A DNA stretch of 64,000 nucleotides, from positions 2,480,023 through 2,544,022 of the forward strand of contig NC_090261.1 in NCBI RefSeq assembly GCF_037325665.1, in the 5' to 3' direction. Shown here piece after piece: positions 24,101 to 35,254 of the stretch. Below the pieces are notes generated by a model. It was not told the origin of the DNA and did no database searches. It saw only the letters and a list, made by a program, of their open reading frames with translations. The first letter of the stretch is position 1; each line of letters starts with the position of its first letter. The position numbers and the translations under genes were made by a program. Source of the DNA: Littorina saxatilis (taxonomy: Eukaryota > Mollusca > Gastropoda > Littorinimorpha > Littorinidae).

Positions 24101-27100
24101 GGCGACTAACGGATTCTGTTTCTCCTTTTACCCTTGTTAAGTGTTTCTTGTATAGAATATAGTCAATGTTTGTAAAGATTTTAGTCAAGCAGTATGTAAG
24201 AAATGTTAAGTCCTTTGTACTGGAAACTTGCATTCCCCAGTAAGGTCATATATTGTACTACGTTGCAAGCCCCTGGAGCAATTTTTTGATTAGTGCTTTT
24301 GTGAACAAGAAACAATGAACAAGTGGCTTTATCCCATCTCCCCCCTTTCCCCGTTGCGATATAACCTTGAATTGTTGAAAACGCGGTTAAACACCAAATA
24401 AAGAAAGAAAGAAATGAGCCTCCATTTTAAGACTCAACCTCATTTTCTCAGATTATTGGAGGTCCAAAAGGCGGGTTCCCCTGTAACAACCATTAAGCAG
24501 GCACCAAATCTGACACTACCCTCCGGTAATTGTGAAAATACTGCTTACTTTTTTCTGTGTTAAACATGCGTGTCATTTCTATTTGTTTCAGCTGCTCCAC
24601 CCTGAAAATAAGAGACGATGACTATTTGTTTCAGCTGCTCCACCCTGAAAATAAGAGACGATGACTCTATTTGTTTCAGCTGCTCCACCCTGAAAATAAG
24701 AGACGATGACTCTATTTGTTTCAGCTGCTCCACCCTGAAAATAAGAGACGATGACTCTATTTGTTTCAGCTGCTCCACCCTGAAAATAAGAGACGATGAC
24801 TCTATTTGTTTCAGCTGCTCCACCCTGAAAATAAGAGACGATGACTCTATTTGTTTCAGCTGCTCCACCCTGAAAATAAGAGACGATGACTCTATTTGTT
24901 TCAGCTGCTCCACCCTGAAAATAAGAGACGATGACTCTATTTGTTTCAGCTGCTCCACCCTGAAAATAAGAGACGATGACTCTATTTGTTTCAGCTGCTC
25001 CACCCTGAAAATAAGAGACGATGACTCTATTTGTTTCAGCTGCTCCACCCTGAAAATAAGAGACGATGACTCTATTTGTTTCAGCTGCTCCACCCTGACA
25101 ATAAGAGACGATGACTCGGTTGCGTCCAGGATGCACACGGCTGAGGTAGGACAAGAAAAAAAGAGCCTTCCTTATACTCACACACATGGGCGTAAATCTC
25201 AGTATATATAGACAGACACAGGAAACCAGTTCTCTGCTGTAAGCAGTAAAAGCCATGTGGATACTATTGCTATAATTAAGGAATACAACCTGAAAACCTC
25301 GTGCTTTCTTGGAATAACTGCCTGCTTCTCTTGCTTTAAAAAATAATGTGTATACATATACCAGGTCATCAAGACAACACTTTTCCGTCCGTTATTCCAA
25401 ACCTGCCAACTGAGTTAGTTGAAGTGTTTTGTCCTCTCTAACCCAGTGAGCTTGTAAGGAAGGAGTAGTTTTTATTTTGGAAGTAAGTAGCTCACCCAAG
25501 ACAGGTAGTCAGCTGCCAGCGCACAAAAGAGCAGTCAAGGAGGCAAGCTCCACAAGCAAATGTGTAGATTTTGTGTGAGAGAGATCGAGAAAATAAGATC
25601 CATTTTTACTTTGAGTGGAGTAGAGGTTGAATGAATTGATTACACGTACCTGAAGCCTTTGACTGAGAAAAGACTACTCTACATCAAGGTCAGTCTGTCA
25701 AGGAAATAATTGAGAATTTTTCCTGTTTGATTTTTTTAATTCTCTCCCCTTGACTGTGACAGATGATAGCAATTGCCCTTGGCTAGAAAATATGACTTTA
25801 TTTGAACTAAGTTGTAATTTCTGACTATTTCAAATGAAGGTTCTATGAAAAAAAAATCAAAATGTTTATGGAACGTTTAACTATATATAGACAAACCAAA
25901 ATGTTTACAAATACGTCAACCTAATAGTATTTGTAGTGGACTGACGTGCAAAAAATAATGAGACAAAAAAGGAAATTGGCTGAGCAGGTGGTAAAGTCCA
26001 TCTCTACATCAAGATGGTGACAGTCAAACGTAGAAAGTTGTGTTTGTTTTGTCTCAACATCACAATGGGAATATACAAGCCAACCAAAATTATGGATTGA
26101 GATGACATACACAGTGCATTCTGTAGGAAACTGACCGTTTTCAACAACAACAAATTGACATCGTCGTGGAATTTTGTTGCAACTCATTTTAAACAACTTT
26201 TCAGGAGAAGGACTAAACTGATTATTTTTATTTTGAAATATTGTTTTTATTCATTCCTGGTATGGATAGAACGAAAAAAGAATGTAAAATCATGCATTGT
26301 CAATCATATTTAAGAGAACATTTCTTATGGAGCAGGGTTTACTTAAATCTAAAGCACAAAAACAATAAAATCGCAAAGAATCAAATTACGCCAAAATTCC
26401 ACGACGACATTGTAATGAATAGTTACCCACCGGTTTTCCATGCAGCATAACACCGACATATTTAATTAATTCTGAGCCTGTCTGAGCATTTGCTACCTGA
26501 CTCAAAACACATCACTCATCCATGAGACAGTTAAATGGGGTGAAGAAGGGTTAGCAAACTGTTATAGGAAACTTAAGTGTCCCAATATACCTGACATTCT
26601 ATTGGGGTAAACTGGGTATACAATTAACTAACAGTTTGTTTCCAAAGTGACTGGACTGAAATAAACCAAAGTGGCACTTAAAATGTCAGCACATTTCTCC
26701 AACTCTGCCCATATATTCTTCAAGTTTTCTTGGTTTTTTTTTCATTTTGTTTCAACAGTTGATTGTCTTGTGTGTGTCCACCAGGCGGGTATTGAGATTG
26801 TTGATTGTCTTGTGTGTGTCCACCAGGCGGGTATTGAGATTGTTGATTGTCTTGTGTGTGTCCACCAGGCGGGTATTTAGATTGTTGATTGTCTTGTGTG
26901 TGTTCACCAGGCGGGTATTTAGATTGTTGATTGTCTTGTGTGTGTCCACCAGGCGGGTATTTAGATTGTTGATTGTCTTGTGTGTGTCCACCAGGCGGTA
27001 TTTAGATTGTTGATTGTCTTGTGTGCGTCCACCAGGCGGGTATTTAGATTGTTGATTGTCTTGTGTGCGTCCACCAGGCGGGTATTTAGATTGTTGATTG

Positions 27101-27608
27101 TCTTGTGTGTGTCCACCAGGCGGGTATTTAGATTGTTGATTGTCTTGTGTGCGTCCACCAGGCGGGTATTTAGAGTGTTGATTGTCTTGTGTGTGTCCAC
27201 CAGGCGGGTATTTAGATTGTTGATTGTCTTGTGTGTGTCCACCAGGCGGGTATTTAGAGTGTTGATTGTCTTGTGTGTGTCTACCAGGCGGGTATTTAGA
27301 TTGTTGATTGTCTTGTGTGTGTCCACCAGGCGGGTATTTAGATTGTTGATTGTCTTGTGTGTGTCCACCAGGCGGGTATTTAGATTGTTGATTGTCTTGT
27401 GTGTGTCCACCAGGCGGGAGCGTGGATCAGTTTCATCCTGTGGCTTTTGCTGGCCGCCATCGGCATTTTCTGGCTCTTCCGCCAGGGGAAGATACCCTTC
27501 CTCTCAAGACCTGCCGCAGGCGACGGAGGCACGCAAGGGGGAGCAACTGCTCCCGCTTCCAACATGGACACTCCCCCCGCCGTTGATGCAGAGTCCACCA
27601 AGTACTGA
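17805..27608 (+). CDS. TMEM179-like four-span membrane protein, gene 1
   Basis: Five coding exons join at GT-AG sites: 17805-17909, 20537-20700, 21081-21209, 25085-25145 and 27414-27608, giving 217 residues. Membrane spans lie near residues 14-33, 59-84, 100-120 and 158-175. Loop 1 begins IGGCFLY and has C41 and C57. Loop 2 has C128 and C134. TM4 is preceded by AEAGAW. This cysteine and Gly pattern matches what I remember of TMEM179, a poorly understood membrane family, so function is open. The ATG gives a 35-residue first exon, as in gene 3. An acceptor at 17745 leaves 59 nt of 5' UTR in that exon, so a noncoding exon must lie upstream. Exons 4 and 5 are each preceded by a long array of copies of their own 3' splice site. 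I chose the last copy of each because this gives the 61-nt exon 4 and the GCGGG exon 5 start seen in gene 2. The tail is about 40 residues. No alternative family fits better. Confidence 0.8.
18085..18190. repeat. CA and GA microsatellite, gene 1 intron 1
   Basis: (CA)n with TACA interruptions, then a short GA run. Confidence 0.9.
18236..19025. mobile_element. 790-bp element with 188-bp perfect inverted repeats
   Basis: 18236-18423 (CCCTGACTCTCTTCCCACAC...) recurs as an exact reverse complement at 18838-19025. The 414-bp centre has no coding frame. Identical long arms mean recent insertion or arm-to-arm conversion. It lies in intron 1 of gene 1. No clear target duplication was seen. Confidence 0.85.
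19388..19552. repeat. 22-bp minisatellite, about 8 copies
   Basis: Units of CCATATCCCAAGTAAAGCCT plus GG, with CATGTAAAG variants toward the 3' side. Confidence 0.9.
19553..20536. other. Gene 1 intron 1, 3' part
   Basis: No gene or repeat array recognised. The acceptor of exon 2 is GTTCTCTTGACAG at 20536. Confidence 0.5.
21381..22790. repeat. 38-bp minisatellite, about 37 copies, gene 1 intron 3
   Basis: The unit is TTTTATCTACAGCCAGTACA followed by GAAAAGAACTGCTTTAAG. Each unit contains a 3'-splice-site-like TTTTATCTACAG, and about eight units carry a second one (GCTTTCAG instead of GCTTTAAG). Units are nearly identical. It does not touch an exon. Confidence 0.95.
23074..23766. mobile_element. 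693-bp TA-flanked MITE inside a 66-bp repeat
   Basis: Left end TA|CCGTATTTGACGGACTACAA, right end TTGTAATCCGTCAAATACGG|TA. The ends are inverted over ~27 bp with few mismatches. Inner copies of GCGGCTTATAAAA occur near both ends. The TA target duplication fits the Tc1-mariner/pogo group. It split the first unit of the following 66-bp array. Confidence 0.8.
23767..24044. repeat. 66-bp minisatellite, about 4 copies
   Basis: Unit GTAGTTAGTTGTTTTAGTGT... to ...CTGTCAGCTGCTGT. The left neighbour of the MITE at 23074 still shows CAGCTGCTGTG, so the array predates the MITE. It ends at the SINE at 24045. Confidence 0.88.
24045..24414 (+). mobile_element. SINE with ACACCAAATAAAG(AAAG)n tail
   Basis: Starts ACCCCCCGCGGGTTAGGGGG, contains GTCGTAAGAGGCGACTAACG, and ends GATATAACCTTGAATTG... 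then AACACCAAATAAAGAAAGAA. It resembles a SINE type I recall from molluscs. Its tail alone is also present at 3146-3201. It is noncoding and lies in gene 1 intron 3. Confidence 0.7.
24415..24520. mobile_element. Remnant of a CAGTGGAAC-type MITE (right half)
   Basis: CCATTTTAAGACTCAACCTC... and GGCGGGTTCCCCTGTAA resemble the right half of the MITE family seen at 28694, 38125 and 61782. The left half is absent. Confidence 0.4.
24584..25084 (+). repeat. 45-bp array of exon 4 acceptor plus exon 4 sequence
   Basis: Twelve acceptors of form CTATTTGTTTCAG|CTGCTCC precede exon 4. The first begins an exon at 24592; eleven more lie every 45 bp from 24635 to 25085. Each unit holds the acceptor and the first ~32 nt of exon 4. 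From the second copy on there is no stop and the frame equals that of exon 4, so use of an earlier acceptor would add CSTLKIRDDDSICFS units (15 residues each, up to 150) to extracellular loop 2. The first copy is 2 bp shorter and would shift the frame to a stop. The true exon reads CSTLTIRDDDS; all copies read K for T. Confidence 0.92.
25146..26742. other. Gene 1 intron 4, 5' part
   Basis: AT-rich intron sequence with no recognised gene, RNA or repeat family. Confidence 0.5.
26743..27413 (+). repeat. 42-bp array of the exon 5 acceptor, 16 copies
   Basis: Sixteen acceptors TGTGTGTCCACCAG|GCGGG lie every 42 bp, with AG ending at 26784, 26826 and so on to 27413. The copies carry only the first five exon bases and then TATTTAG or TATTGAG. 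In the exon 5 frame most read Ala-Gly-Ile-stop, so an upstream acceptor would end the protein before TM4. Only the last copy (27414) continues as AGAWISFILWLL. Copy 6 has lost one G and would instead open a different long frame. Confidence 0.92.
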
Positions 27609-27762
27609 GGCTGGCAGTGAATTACCTCCCTTGTTGTTGTGCACACCATTGTGCTTAGTGGTGTAACTGAGTGGGTTGTGTGAGTTTGTTTGACTTAGTC
27701 ATTTTGTTGAAGAGAGGCAGTGTGTTGGTTTGTGTGTGAGCTAGTGTGTGTGTGTGGGAGTG

Positions 27763-27803
<41 letters not shown>

Positions 27804-28693
27804 CATGCATCTAATCCTACTGATGTCCTGCTGCTATTTGAGATTGTTGCTGTTTGTTGATGGTAGTGATGATGATGATGTCATTGACATTGCTGCTATT
27901 TGAGATTGTTTTTGTTTGTTGATGGTAGTGATGATGATGATGTCATTGCTGCTATTTGAGATTGTTGTTGTTTGTTGATTGTAGTGATGATGATGATGTC
28001 ATTGCTGCTGAATAGGAACTAAGGAGTGAGAAATTCAAAAAGTTGTTCTTTTTTTCTTAAATCAAAAGTGAATACACCAGAAGACATTAAAATATCCAGT
28101 ATGAGCATTGGTGGTTGTATGTAAGTGTTCTCAAGAAAATCCCAAATTGCTTTTTGATACAAGCAGGAGTAGCCTTTGTCACAATATTTGAACAGTTTCT
28201 CAATCGAAACGATGGCAGGTAAGTATAAGTGTGGAATTATTGACTTAGAAGATTGTCGGTAAGCTTTCTTTGTCTTGAATACGCTTTATTCTTGTCAATC
28301 TATAGGTACAAGATCTTGCAGTGATTTTTTAATGCAAGTATTTGGCCATAATATATGTGTAGATTTATTGGCTGGTCAGTGCCTGTGACACAGCTCCTTA
28401 ATTGTAATACCCTGCATCAACCTGCTGAGTAATTGATCAAGTGCAGTCTCGTGTAAGAAGATGCATAGATCAAATTTATTTGTTTATTTCAAGAGACATG
28501 GCAAACTACTGTTGTGACCCCCCCCCCCACACACACACACACACACACTATTGGCAGTAATTAAGCAGATGAAATACACAAGACATCCCACATTTATACA
28601 TAAGCACCAGAACACACACATACACACATAAACTGGGATGTTTATATTGAGCTTCATGTGCACAAGCTACACAAAAAGTTCACCAGTTCAATA
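27609..28693 (+). other. Probable 3' UTR of gene 1, 5' part
   Basis: Follows the TGA at 27606-27608. Holds a GT run near 27760-27800, a ~60-bp tandem repeat (27843-28012), and otherwise unrecognised sequence. Confidence 0.35.
27843..28012. repeat. ~60-bp minisatellite, 3 copies
   Basis: Three copies of a unit with GCTATTTGAGATTGTT...TTGATGGTAGTGATGATGAT, shortened slightly in the later copies. Confidence 0.85.
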
Positions 28694-29103
28694 CAGTGGA
28701 ACCCCCCATTTTAAGACCCCCTCCTTTTTAAGACCCCCCTCCTTTTTAAGACCCCCCTCCTTTTTAAGACCCCCCTCCTTTTTAAGACCTTAAGACCCCC
28801 TCCTTTTTAATACCCCCTCCTTTTTAAGACCCCCTCCTTTTTAAAACCCCCCTCCTTTTTAAGACCCCCTCCTTTTTAAGACCCCCTCCTTTTTAAGACC
28901 CCCTCCTTTTTAAGACCCCCCTCCTTTTTAAGACCCCCTCCTTTTTAAGACCCCCCTCCTTTTTAAGACCCCCTCCTTTTTAAGACCCCCCTCCTTTTTA
29001 AGACCCCCCTCCTTTTTAAGACCCCCTCCTTTTTATGACCCCCTCCTTTTTATGACCCCCTCCTTTTTTTGTTGAATAAGGTCTTAAAAGGGTGGATCCA
29101 CTG
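28694..29103. mobile_element. CAGTGGAAC-type MITE swollen by an internal 17-18-bp minisatellite
   Basis: TA|CAGTGGAACCCCCCATTTTA at the left and GGTGGATCCACTG|TA at the right, with the TA duplicated. Between them the family motif CCCCCTCCTTTTTAAGA has been tandemly amplified about 20 times. Confidence 0.8.
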
Positions 29104-29639
29104 TAGCCCAAACTATTTGACTTTAAAGAATTTTTTTTTTTTAGATATGGATCAAAATATTAGTTTTGCATGCATGAAGAATGTCTTATACGTTGAACTT
29201 TGGAATGTGTGTTTGAGGTGTGAAATTGTGAGTTCTTTGCTTTGTTTGCTGTTATTTGTAGAATTCCTAAAGAAGAAAGAATGGTTTCTCATTAAGAATG
29301 TCCACTCGTAGTCACTGTTTCTCATATCATTATGACTATATAATTATATATATCATACATAGACACAGTCTGTTTATATTTGTTGTATAAGTCACGTTAT
29401 GGGTGACATTGTTTATCATTTAAGAACAAAGGGATCGAACAAAATAACATTTTTACCCTATACTTAATTTTTTATACATTGTACACACTGGCTGCATTGA
29501 CAGACAAATCAAATGCTCAAAATGTACTTCTTTCCTTTAAAAATATCACACATTTTAATCATTGTTGACAAAAGTATTAGATCATGTCATAATTATGCCA
29601 TGCATGGATCGAACTCATTCATGTACAATTACAATGCCG

Positions 29640-30122
29640 TCAGTCTTCCCGCAGTGGGGCACTGCGGTTATGAAATTAAAGGCCCCTCCTGTTTTTGGAA
29701 CCGCAGGAGCTTTCTAGTTTGCTGTTAGGTAGATTTTTGGTTCCTCTTTCCTGTGATGCTCTCTTTTTCTTCATGAATTCTTTTCTTTTTTCTGCCTTCT
29801 TGCTCATTCACCTGTATTTTTTCCAAAAATCTCTTCTCTTGCCGCTTGTCTCGCGATTCATGTATAGTTTAATCTGTTAGTGTTCTGATGTAAGTCCAGC
29901 AGTAGATAGGTTAAGCCTATTTTAACATACTGGAAACTGGTAATCTTCCAGTAGGTATTAATTTAGTTTTACTAAAGCCTGCTGGGACACAAGTAATGGG
30001 TTAGTGCATTTGTAAACAGGAATCGCTTGACAAGTGGCCCCCTTCATCCCCCCCTTCCTCGTCCTGATATGGCTCTGCGTAGTCGGCTGGACGTTAAGCA
30101 ACAAATAAACAAACAAACAAAC
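29640..30122 (+). mobile_element. SINE-like element with (AAAC)n tail
   Basis: GGCCCCTCCTGTTTTTGGAA near the start; ends GTCGGCTGGACGTTAAGCAA then CAAATAAACAAACAAACAAA. The end layout parallels the SINE at 24045-24414. The 5' boundary is approximate. Confidence 0.5.
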
Positions 30123-31261
30123 AAGCCGTCAGTCTCTGTGACTTTGCTCAGAGACACTAGCTATTGTACACAAAACCTCATGCACTATACCAAATGTTGA
30201 TGGACTTTTGGCAGGGTATCTGATCAGACAAAGGCAATGCCAATCAGGTATGTCCCGGGCATTGGCACGTAGGTAATGCTGAAGAATGGGAGTCTAACTA
30301 CAGGTTTGCTTTGTGTGGCCTTTTTGTCTGTGTAAGACGATGAAAAGACCAACAGACATACAAGTTGTTTCTGATCTGTTAACACTTCCCCCACAGGCAC
30401 ATGACTGACACATGGGAGTAGGAGAAATGGCTGTTCTTGATGTCTGTTTAGTCTGTATTTATGAATGGGGAAAACAGATTCTCTTCTGGTTCCTCTCAGG
30501 AGTCTTTCAAGTGCCTGTGGAGCATGCGTTGGGGTTTTACAATTGGAGCATTGTGTTGTTTGTTTTCTTGTTTTTGTTTTTATTGTTTCTGTTGTTGCTG
30601 CTGTTGTAGCGAAATGTCCGGAAATTGTGCATGTGTATTTTACATGGTATTATTCCCTCCAATGAGTCGTGCCTTATTTCTTTGTGATATGAAGAACACC
30701 ATTCACATCAAAGAAGCTTACATTCACCATGGATTATCTGATAATATACTTTAAATTCCCTTTAGCTTGAATGCCTTTTCAACTTACTTTGGTAAATCTC
30801 AAAGGTTCTGAAGTGTCAAATCTGTCTTTGTTTGCCTGAGTTGATCAAACAAAGAATGCTTGTTGACATTTTAAGCCATTTCACATTGAAGAAAGTAGCT
30901 TATTTGCGAGTACATGTATTTTGCTACATTGTGGAATTTTATGAATGCAATCTCAGAAAGTGAGTATCAAATGTGTGAGAACAAATTGCTGACATACAGT
31001 TTGGGGATTTTGTAAAAAAAAAATTTGAGGGTGTGATGACACCTTTTATACTTTATATTGATTGCACTTATGAGCAGTCAGTTTTGAAATGGATGGTTTT
31101 GCATCCACAGCACTCTTGTTACTCTGTGCATTATTTCTTTCTCATGTTTTTACATTGGTATATGGCAGGGTCTGTTGTCCTTTGTCATGAACAGACTGGT
31201 TGTTTGTGTACTGCATATTTTATTCCAATTAAACAGGATATTTTAAACAATATTATCTTTG
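30123..31261. other. Noncoding stretch, possibly 3' UTR of gene 1
   Basis: AT-rich, without recognised genes. Several ~60-100 codon frames lack ATG context or family resemblance. Confidence 0.35.
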
Positions 31262-31267
31262 AATAAA
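31262..31267 (+). promoter_or_regulatory. Possible polyadenylation signal, gene 1
   Basis: AATAAA followed by GTGTAGTG. It is 3.65 kb past the gene 1 stop, so assignment is uncertain. Confidence 0.25.
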
Positions 31268-31379
31268 GTGTAGTGAATTTATGCATAATCCAGCATTGAG
31301 TTTCATGAATTACAGCCAAAGAAAATCCTTCAATCATTCTCCTTCTCTCCCTGTCTCTGTCTGTCTGTCTGTCTGTCTC

Positions 31380-31394
<15 letters not shown>

Positions 31395-31450
<56 letters not shown>
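31395..31450. repeat. CT microsatellite
   Basis: Pure CT run preceded by (CTGT)n. Confidence 0.9.
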
Positions 31451-31453
<3 letters not shown>

Positions 31454-31627
31454 CCGCCCCCTTTCTCTCTCTTTCTCATCCTTCCTCTCCCTCTATGTCT
31501 CATTTTCTCTTTATTCCATTCCCATGCAGTGTCTGTGTCCCTCCATCTGTCTCCAAGACCTGTTCTGCATGCCTCTCATCCCCCCTCCCCCCCTCGCCCT
31601 CTCTATTTTATACCTCCGGCCTCTCTT

Positions 31628-32860
31628 CGTGTGTGTGTGATGTGTGTGATGTGTGTGAGAGAGTGTGATGTGTGTGTCTGTGTGTGAGAGAGTGTGATGT
31701 GTGTGTCTGTGTGTGAGAGAGTGTGATGTGTGTCTGTGTGTGAGAGAGTGTGATGTGTGTGTGTCTGTGTGTGAGAGAGTGTGATGTCTGTGTGTGAGAG
31801 AGTGTGATGTCTGTGTGTGTGTGAGAGAGTGTGATGTGTGTCTGTGTGTGAGAGAGTGTGATGTGTGTCTGTGTGTGAGAGAGTGTGATGTGTGTGATGT
31901 GTGTGAGAGAGTGTGATGTGTGTCTGTGTGTGAGAGAGTGTGATGTGTGTCTGTGTGTGAGAGAGTGTGATGTGTGTGATGTGTGTGAGAGAGTGTGATG
32001 TGTGTCTGTGTGTGAGAGAGTGTGATGTGTGTGATGTGTGTGAGAGAGTGTGATGTGTGTCTGTGTGTGAGAGAGTGTGATGTGTGTGATGTGTGTGAGA
32101 GAGTGTGATGTGTGTCTGTGTGTGAGAGAGTGTGATGTGTGTGATGTGTGTGAGAGAGTGTGATGTGTGTGTGTGTGAGAGAGTGTGATGTGTGTGATGT
32201 GTGTGAGAGAGTGTGATGTGTGTGTGTGTGAGAGAGTGTGATGTGTGTGATGTGTGTGAGAGAGTGTGATGTGTGTCTGTGTGTGAGAGAGTGTGATGTC
32301 TGTGTGTGAGAGAGTGTGATGTCTGTGTGTGAGAGAGTGTAATGTCTGTGTGTCTGTGTGTGAGAGTGTGATGTGTGTGATGTGTGTGAGAGAGTGTGAT
32401 GTGTGTCTGTGTGTGAGAGAGTGTGATGTGTCTGTGTGTGAGAGAGTGTGATGTGTGTGATGTGTGTGAGAGAGTGTGATGTGTGTCTGTGTGTGAGAGT
32501 GTGATGTGTGTGTGTGCATGTGTGTGTCTGTGTGTGAGAGAGTGTGGTGTCTGTGTGTGTCTGTGTGTGATGTGTGTGTGTGTGTGAGAGAGTGTGATGT
32601 GTCTGTGTGTGAGAGAGTGTGATGTGTGTCTGTGTGTGAGAGAGTGTGATGTATGTGTCTGTGTGTGAGAGAGTGTGATGTGTCTGTGTCTGTGTCAGTG
32701 TGAGAGAGTGTGTCTGTGTGTGAGAGAGTGTGATGTGTCTGTGTGTGAGAGAGTGTGATGTGTGTGTATGTGTGAGAGAGTGTGATGTGTGTGTGTGTGT
32801 GATGTGTGTGTCTGTGTGAGTCTGTGTGTGAGAGAGTGTGATGTGTGTGTGCGCGTAATG
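31628..32860. repeat. 1.2-kb TGTGTGAGAGAGTGTGATG higher-order repeat
   Basis: Units of 19-40 bp built from GTGTGAGAGAGTGTGATG with variable GTGTCTGTGTG linkers. A 422-codon minus-strand frame (His-Thr-Ser rich) spans it and is judged a composition artefact. Confidence 0.92.
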
Positions 32861-32869
32861 TGTATGTTT

Positions 32870-34356
32870 TATGCATATTCAGTTCTTGTGTACAACCCCT
32901 CCTCCAAAGAGGACACTCAATGTAATATGTTAAGAGATCACCTAGCTATTGTGTGATATCTACTTGAAAATGGTACCGTCAATGAGGTTCTGTCTTACAT
33001 AAGCACATAAACAACTGACTTGATATCATGTTGCCAACCTGTGCATACCAGGTACCGAGAGTGTTTGTTGATTTGTGGGCCAACCACATTCCATGTAAAT
33101 GTTAAATAAGAGCATGCCTTGACATGTTTGTTTCCACTGCTCAATGCACTGTTCGTATCGGGTGACACAGTGACACAGAACTCATCAAGCACCATGTATT
33201 TTTCCAGAAACTCGCCCTGCCGTGGCCACAACAGGCACATGCATTTGATCAACTCGATCAGCTTCTTACAATGAATGAATTTATAACGGCGTGTTATTGA
33301 ATTTATCATAATGCCGGCAAACAGATGTCTTTCTGTTAGAACACAAATGTGAAACACACGCAGCCGTCATTACGGTAGTCATTCTCTGAAAGTGGCATGC
33401 TTGAGCAAGCCGGACTAACACACCGACACTGTGATAACGGCGAATCACGCATGGTATTCGCTTTTCATCAAAGAAAATGTTGGGCTCTGAGATCTTCTGT
33501 TTAATTTCATTTTATTTTAATAATGTACATATTTGCCCAGTTGCCTGAATTTATACGTCTTCTGCAGTGACGCAAAATTAAAAAAGAAAATCACGTTTCC
33601 ACATACGCACACATACCCCCCCCCCCCTCCACCCACACACAGAGATTCAGCTAGCCCCACCCGCTTTCACTGTTCAGATTCATATGCTATTTAGTATCCA
33701 CACACACAAAATCCTAAATAGATATAGACTGCTAACGTTCCAAAATACAGAATTAAAAAACAAAACAAGAAAGGTTAGTTAGGCGATTGGAACGCTTAAT
33801 CTTCGACAAATTAGGCATAAATGAATAAATAGATAGATAAATGTATGTCTTATTTTGTAAAAAAACCGAAGATTCCATTAACTAATCTTTCCTGTTTTTT
33901 GATTGAGACGAAATCAAATATGCTCCTGCAGAATTTTCAGTCGTTATTTCAAGTGGCTACTGATCGATGCGCTGATTTTGATAAATGCAGGCTTCGGTTA
34001 TTGGGTTCTTCGATTTCGACACAGGGCGTTTAGAAATATGATTGGAAAGGCAAAGTCAAAAGCCTTTTTAGCTGTCTTTATCTGTCTACCTGCAGATTTT
34101 TAACAGTAGCTGAAGTATATAGTTCGCTGCGCCGGTTTGACTCGGGCTCATAGTGTGCATATCAAAGAGTTCTTGCAGGATTTCGTTATTGATTTGACAG
34201 CATGTTGTAGGGAATCGACGTCGTGAAGGTCGGGTGTACGTTGGAGATATCAACAATGATTCTGTAATGAAGAAAATAATGTAAGTAAATTAATATATAT
34301 TTTCTGGTCATAGTCGTGTTTTGTTTTAGTTTTTGAATGTGTGGGTGTTTTTTTTT
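32870..34356. other. Intergenic stretch between genes 1 and 2
   Basis: No recognised coding or repeat content. A 120-codon minus-strand frame at 32995-33357 shows no family resemblance. Confidence 0.4.
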
Positions 34357-34412
34357 ACATTTAGTAACGTTTTGACTAAATGTTTTAACATAGAGGGGGA
34401 ATCGAGACGAGG

Positions 34413-34475
<63 letters not shown>

Positions 34476-35254
34476 TATGTGTGTCTGTCTGTCTGTGTCT
34501 GTCTGTGCGTGTGTGTGTAGAGCGATTCAGACCAAACTACTGGACCGATCAGTTCCTGGGAATGATATCCCCGGACGTTTTTTCTTTTTTTCGATAAATA
34601 CCTTTGATGACGTCATATCCGGCTTTTTGTAAAAGTTGAGGCGGCACTGTCACACCCTCATTTTACAATCAAATTGATTGAAATTTTGGCCAAGCAATCT
34701 TCGACAAAGGCCGGACTTTGGTATTGCATTTCAGCTTGGTGGCTTAAAAATTAATTGATGGTCATTAAAAATCTGAAAATTGTTAAAAAAATTTTTTTTT
34801 TATAAAACGATTCAAATTTACGTTCATCTTATTCTTCATCATTTTCTGATTCCAAAAACATATAAATATGTTATATTCGGATTAAAAACAAGCTCTGAAA
34901 ATTAAAAATATGAACATTATGATCAAAATTAAATTTTCGAAATCAATTTAAAAACACTTTCATCTTATTCCTTGTCTGTTCCTGATTCCAAAAACATATA
35001 GATATGATATGTTTGGATTAAAAACACGCTCAGAAGGTTCAAACGAAGAGAGGTACAGAAAAGCGTGCTATCCTTCTCAGCGCAAATAGGCTACAACCCC
35101 GCTCTTCTTGTCAATTTCACTGCCTTTGCCACGAGCGGTGGACTTACGATGCTATGAGTATACGGTCTTGCTGAAAAATTGCATTGCGTTCAGTTTCATT
35201 CTGTGAGTTCGACAGCTTGACTAAATGTTGTATTTTCGCCTTACGCGACTTGTT
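34357..35254 (+). mobile_element. Hairpin-start element, copy 5
   Basis: Layout as in copy 1, with hairpin start ACATTTAGTAACG..., (GT)n, and ending TTTCGCCTTACGCGACTTG plus TT. Inserted after a T run. Confidence 0.65.

Noticed and set aside
26980-27666. 228-codon hydrophobic VFRLLIVLCVSTRR repeat protein
   Set aside because: Wrong frame relative to the conserved exon 5; it arises from the 42-bp acceptor array.
31608-32876. 422-codon His/Thr/Ser minus-strand frame
   Set aside because: Composition artefact of a TG/TGAGAG repeat.
32995-33357. 120-codon minus-strand frame
   Set aside because: No family resemblance, splice context or codon pattern to support it.
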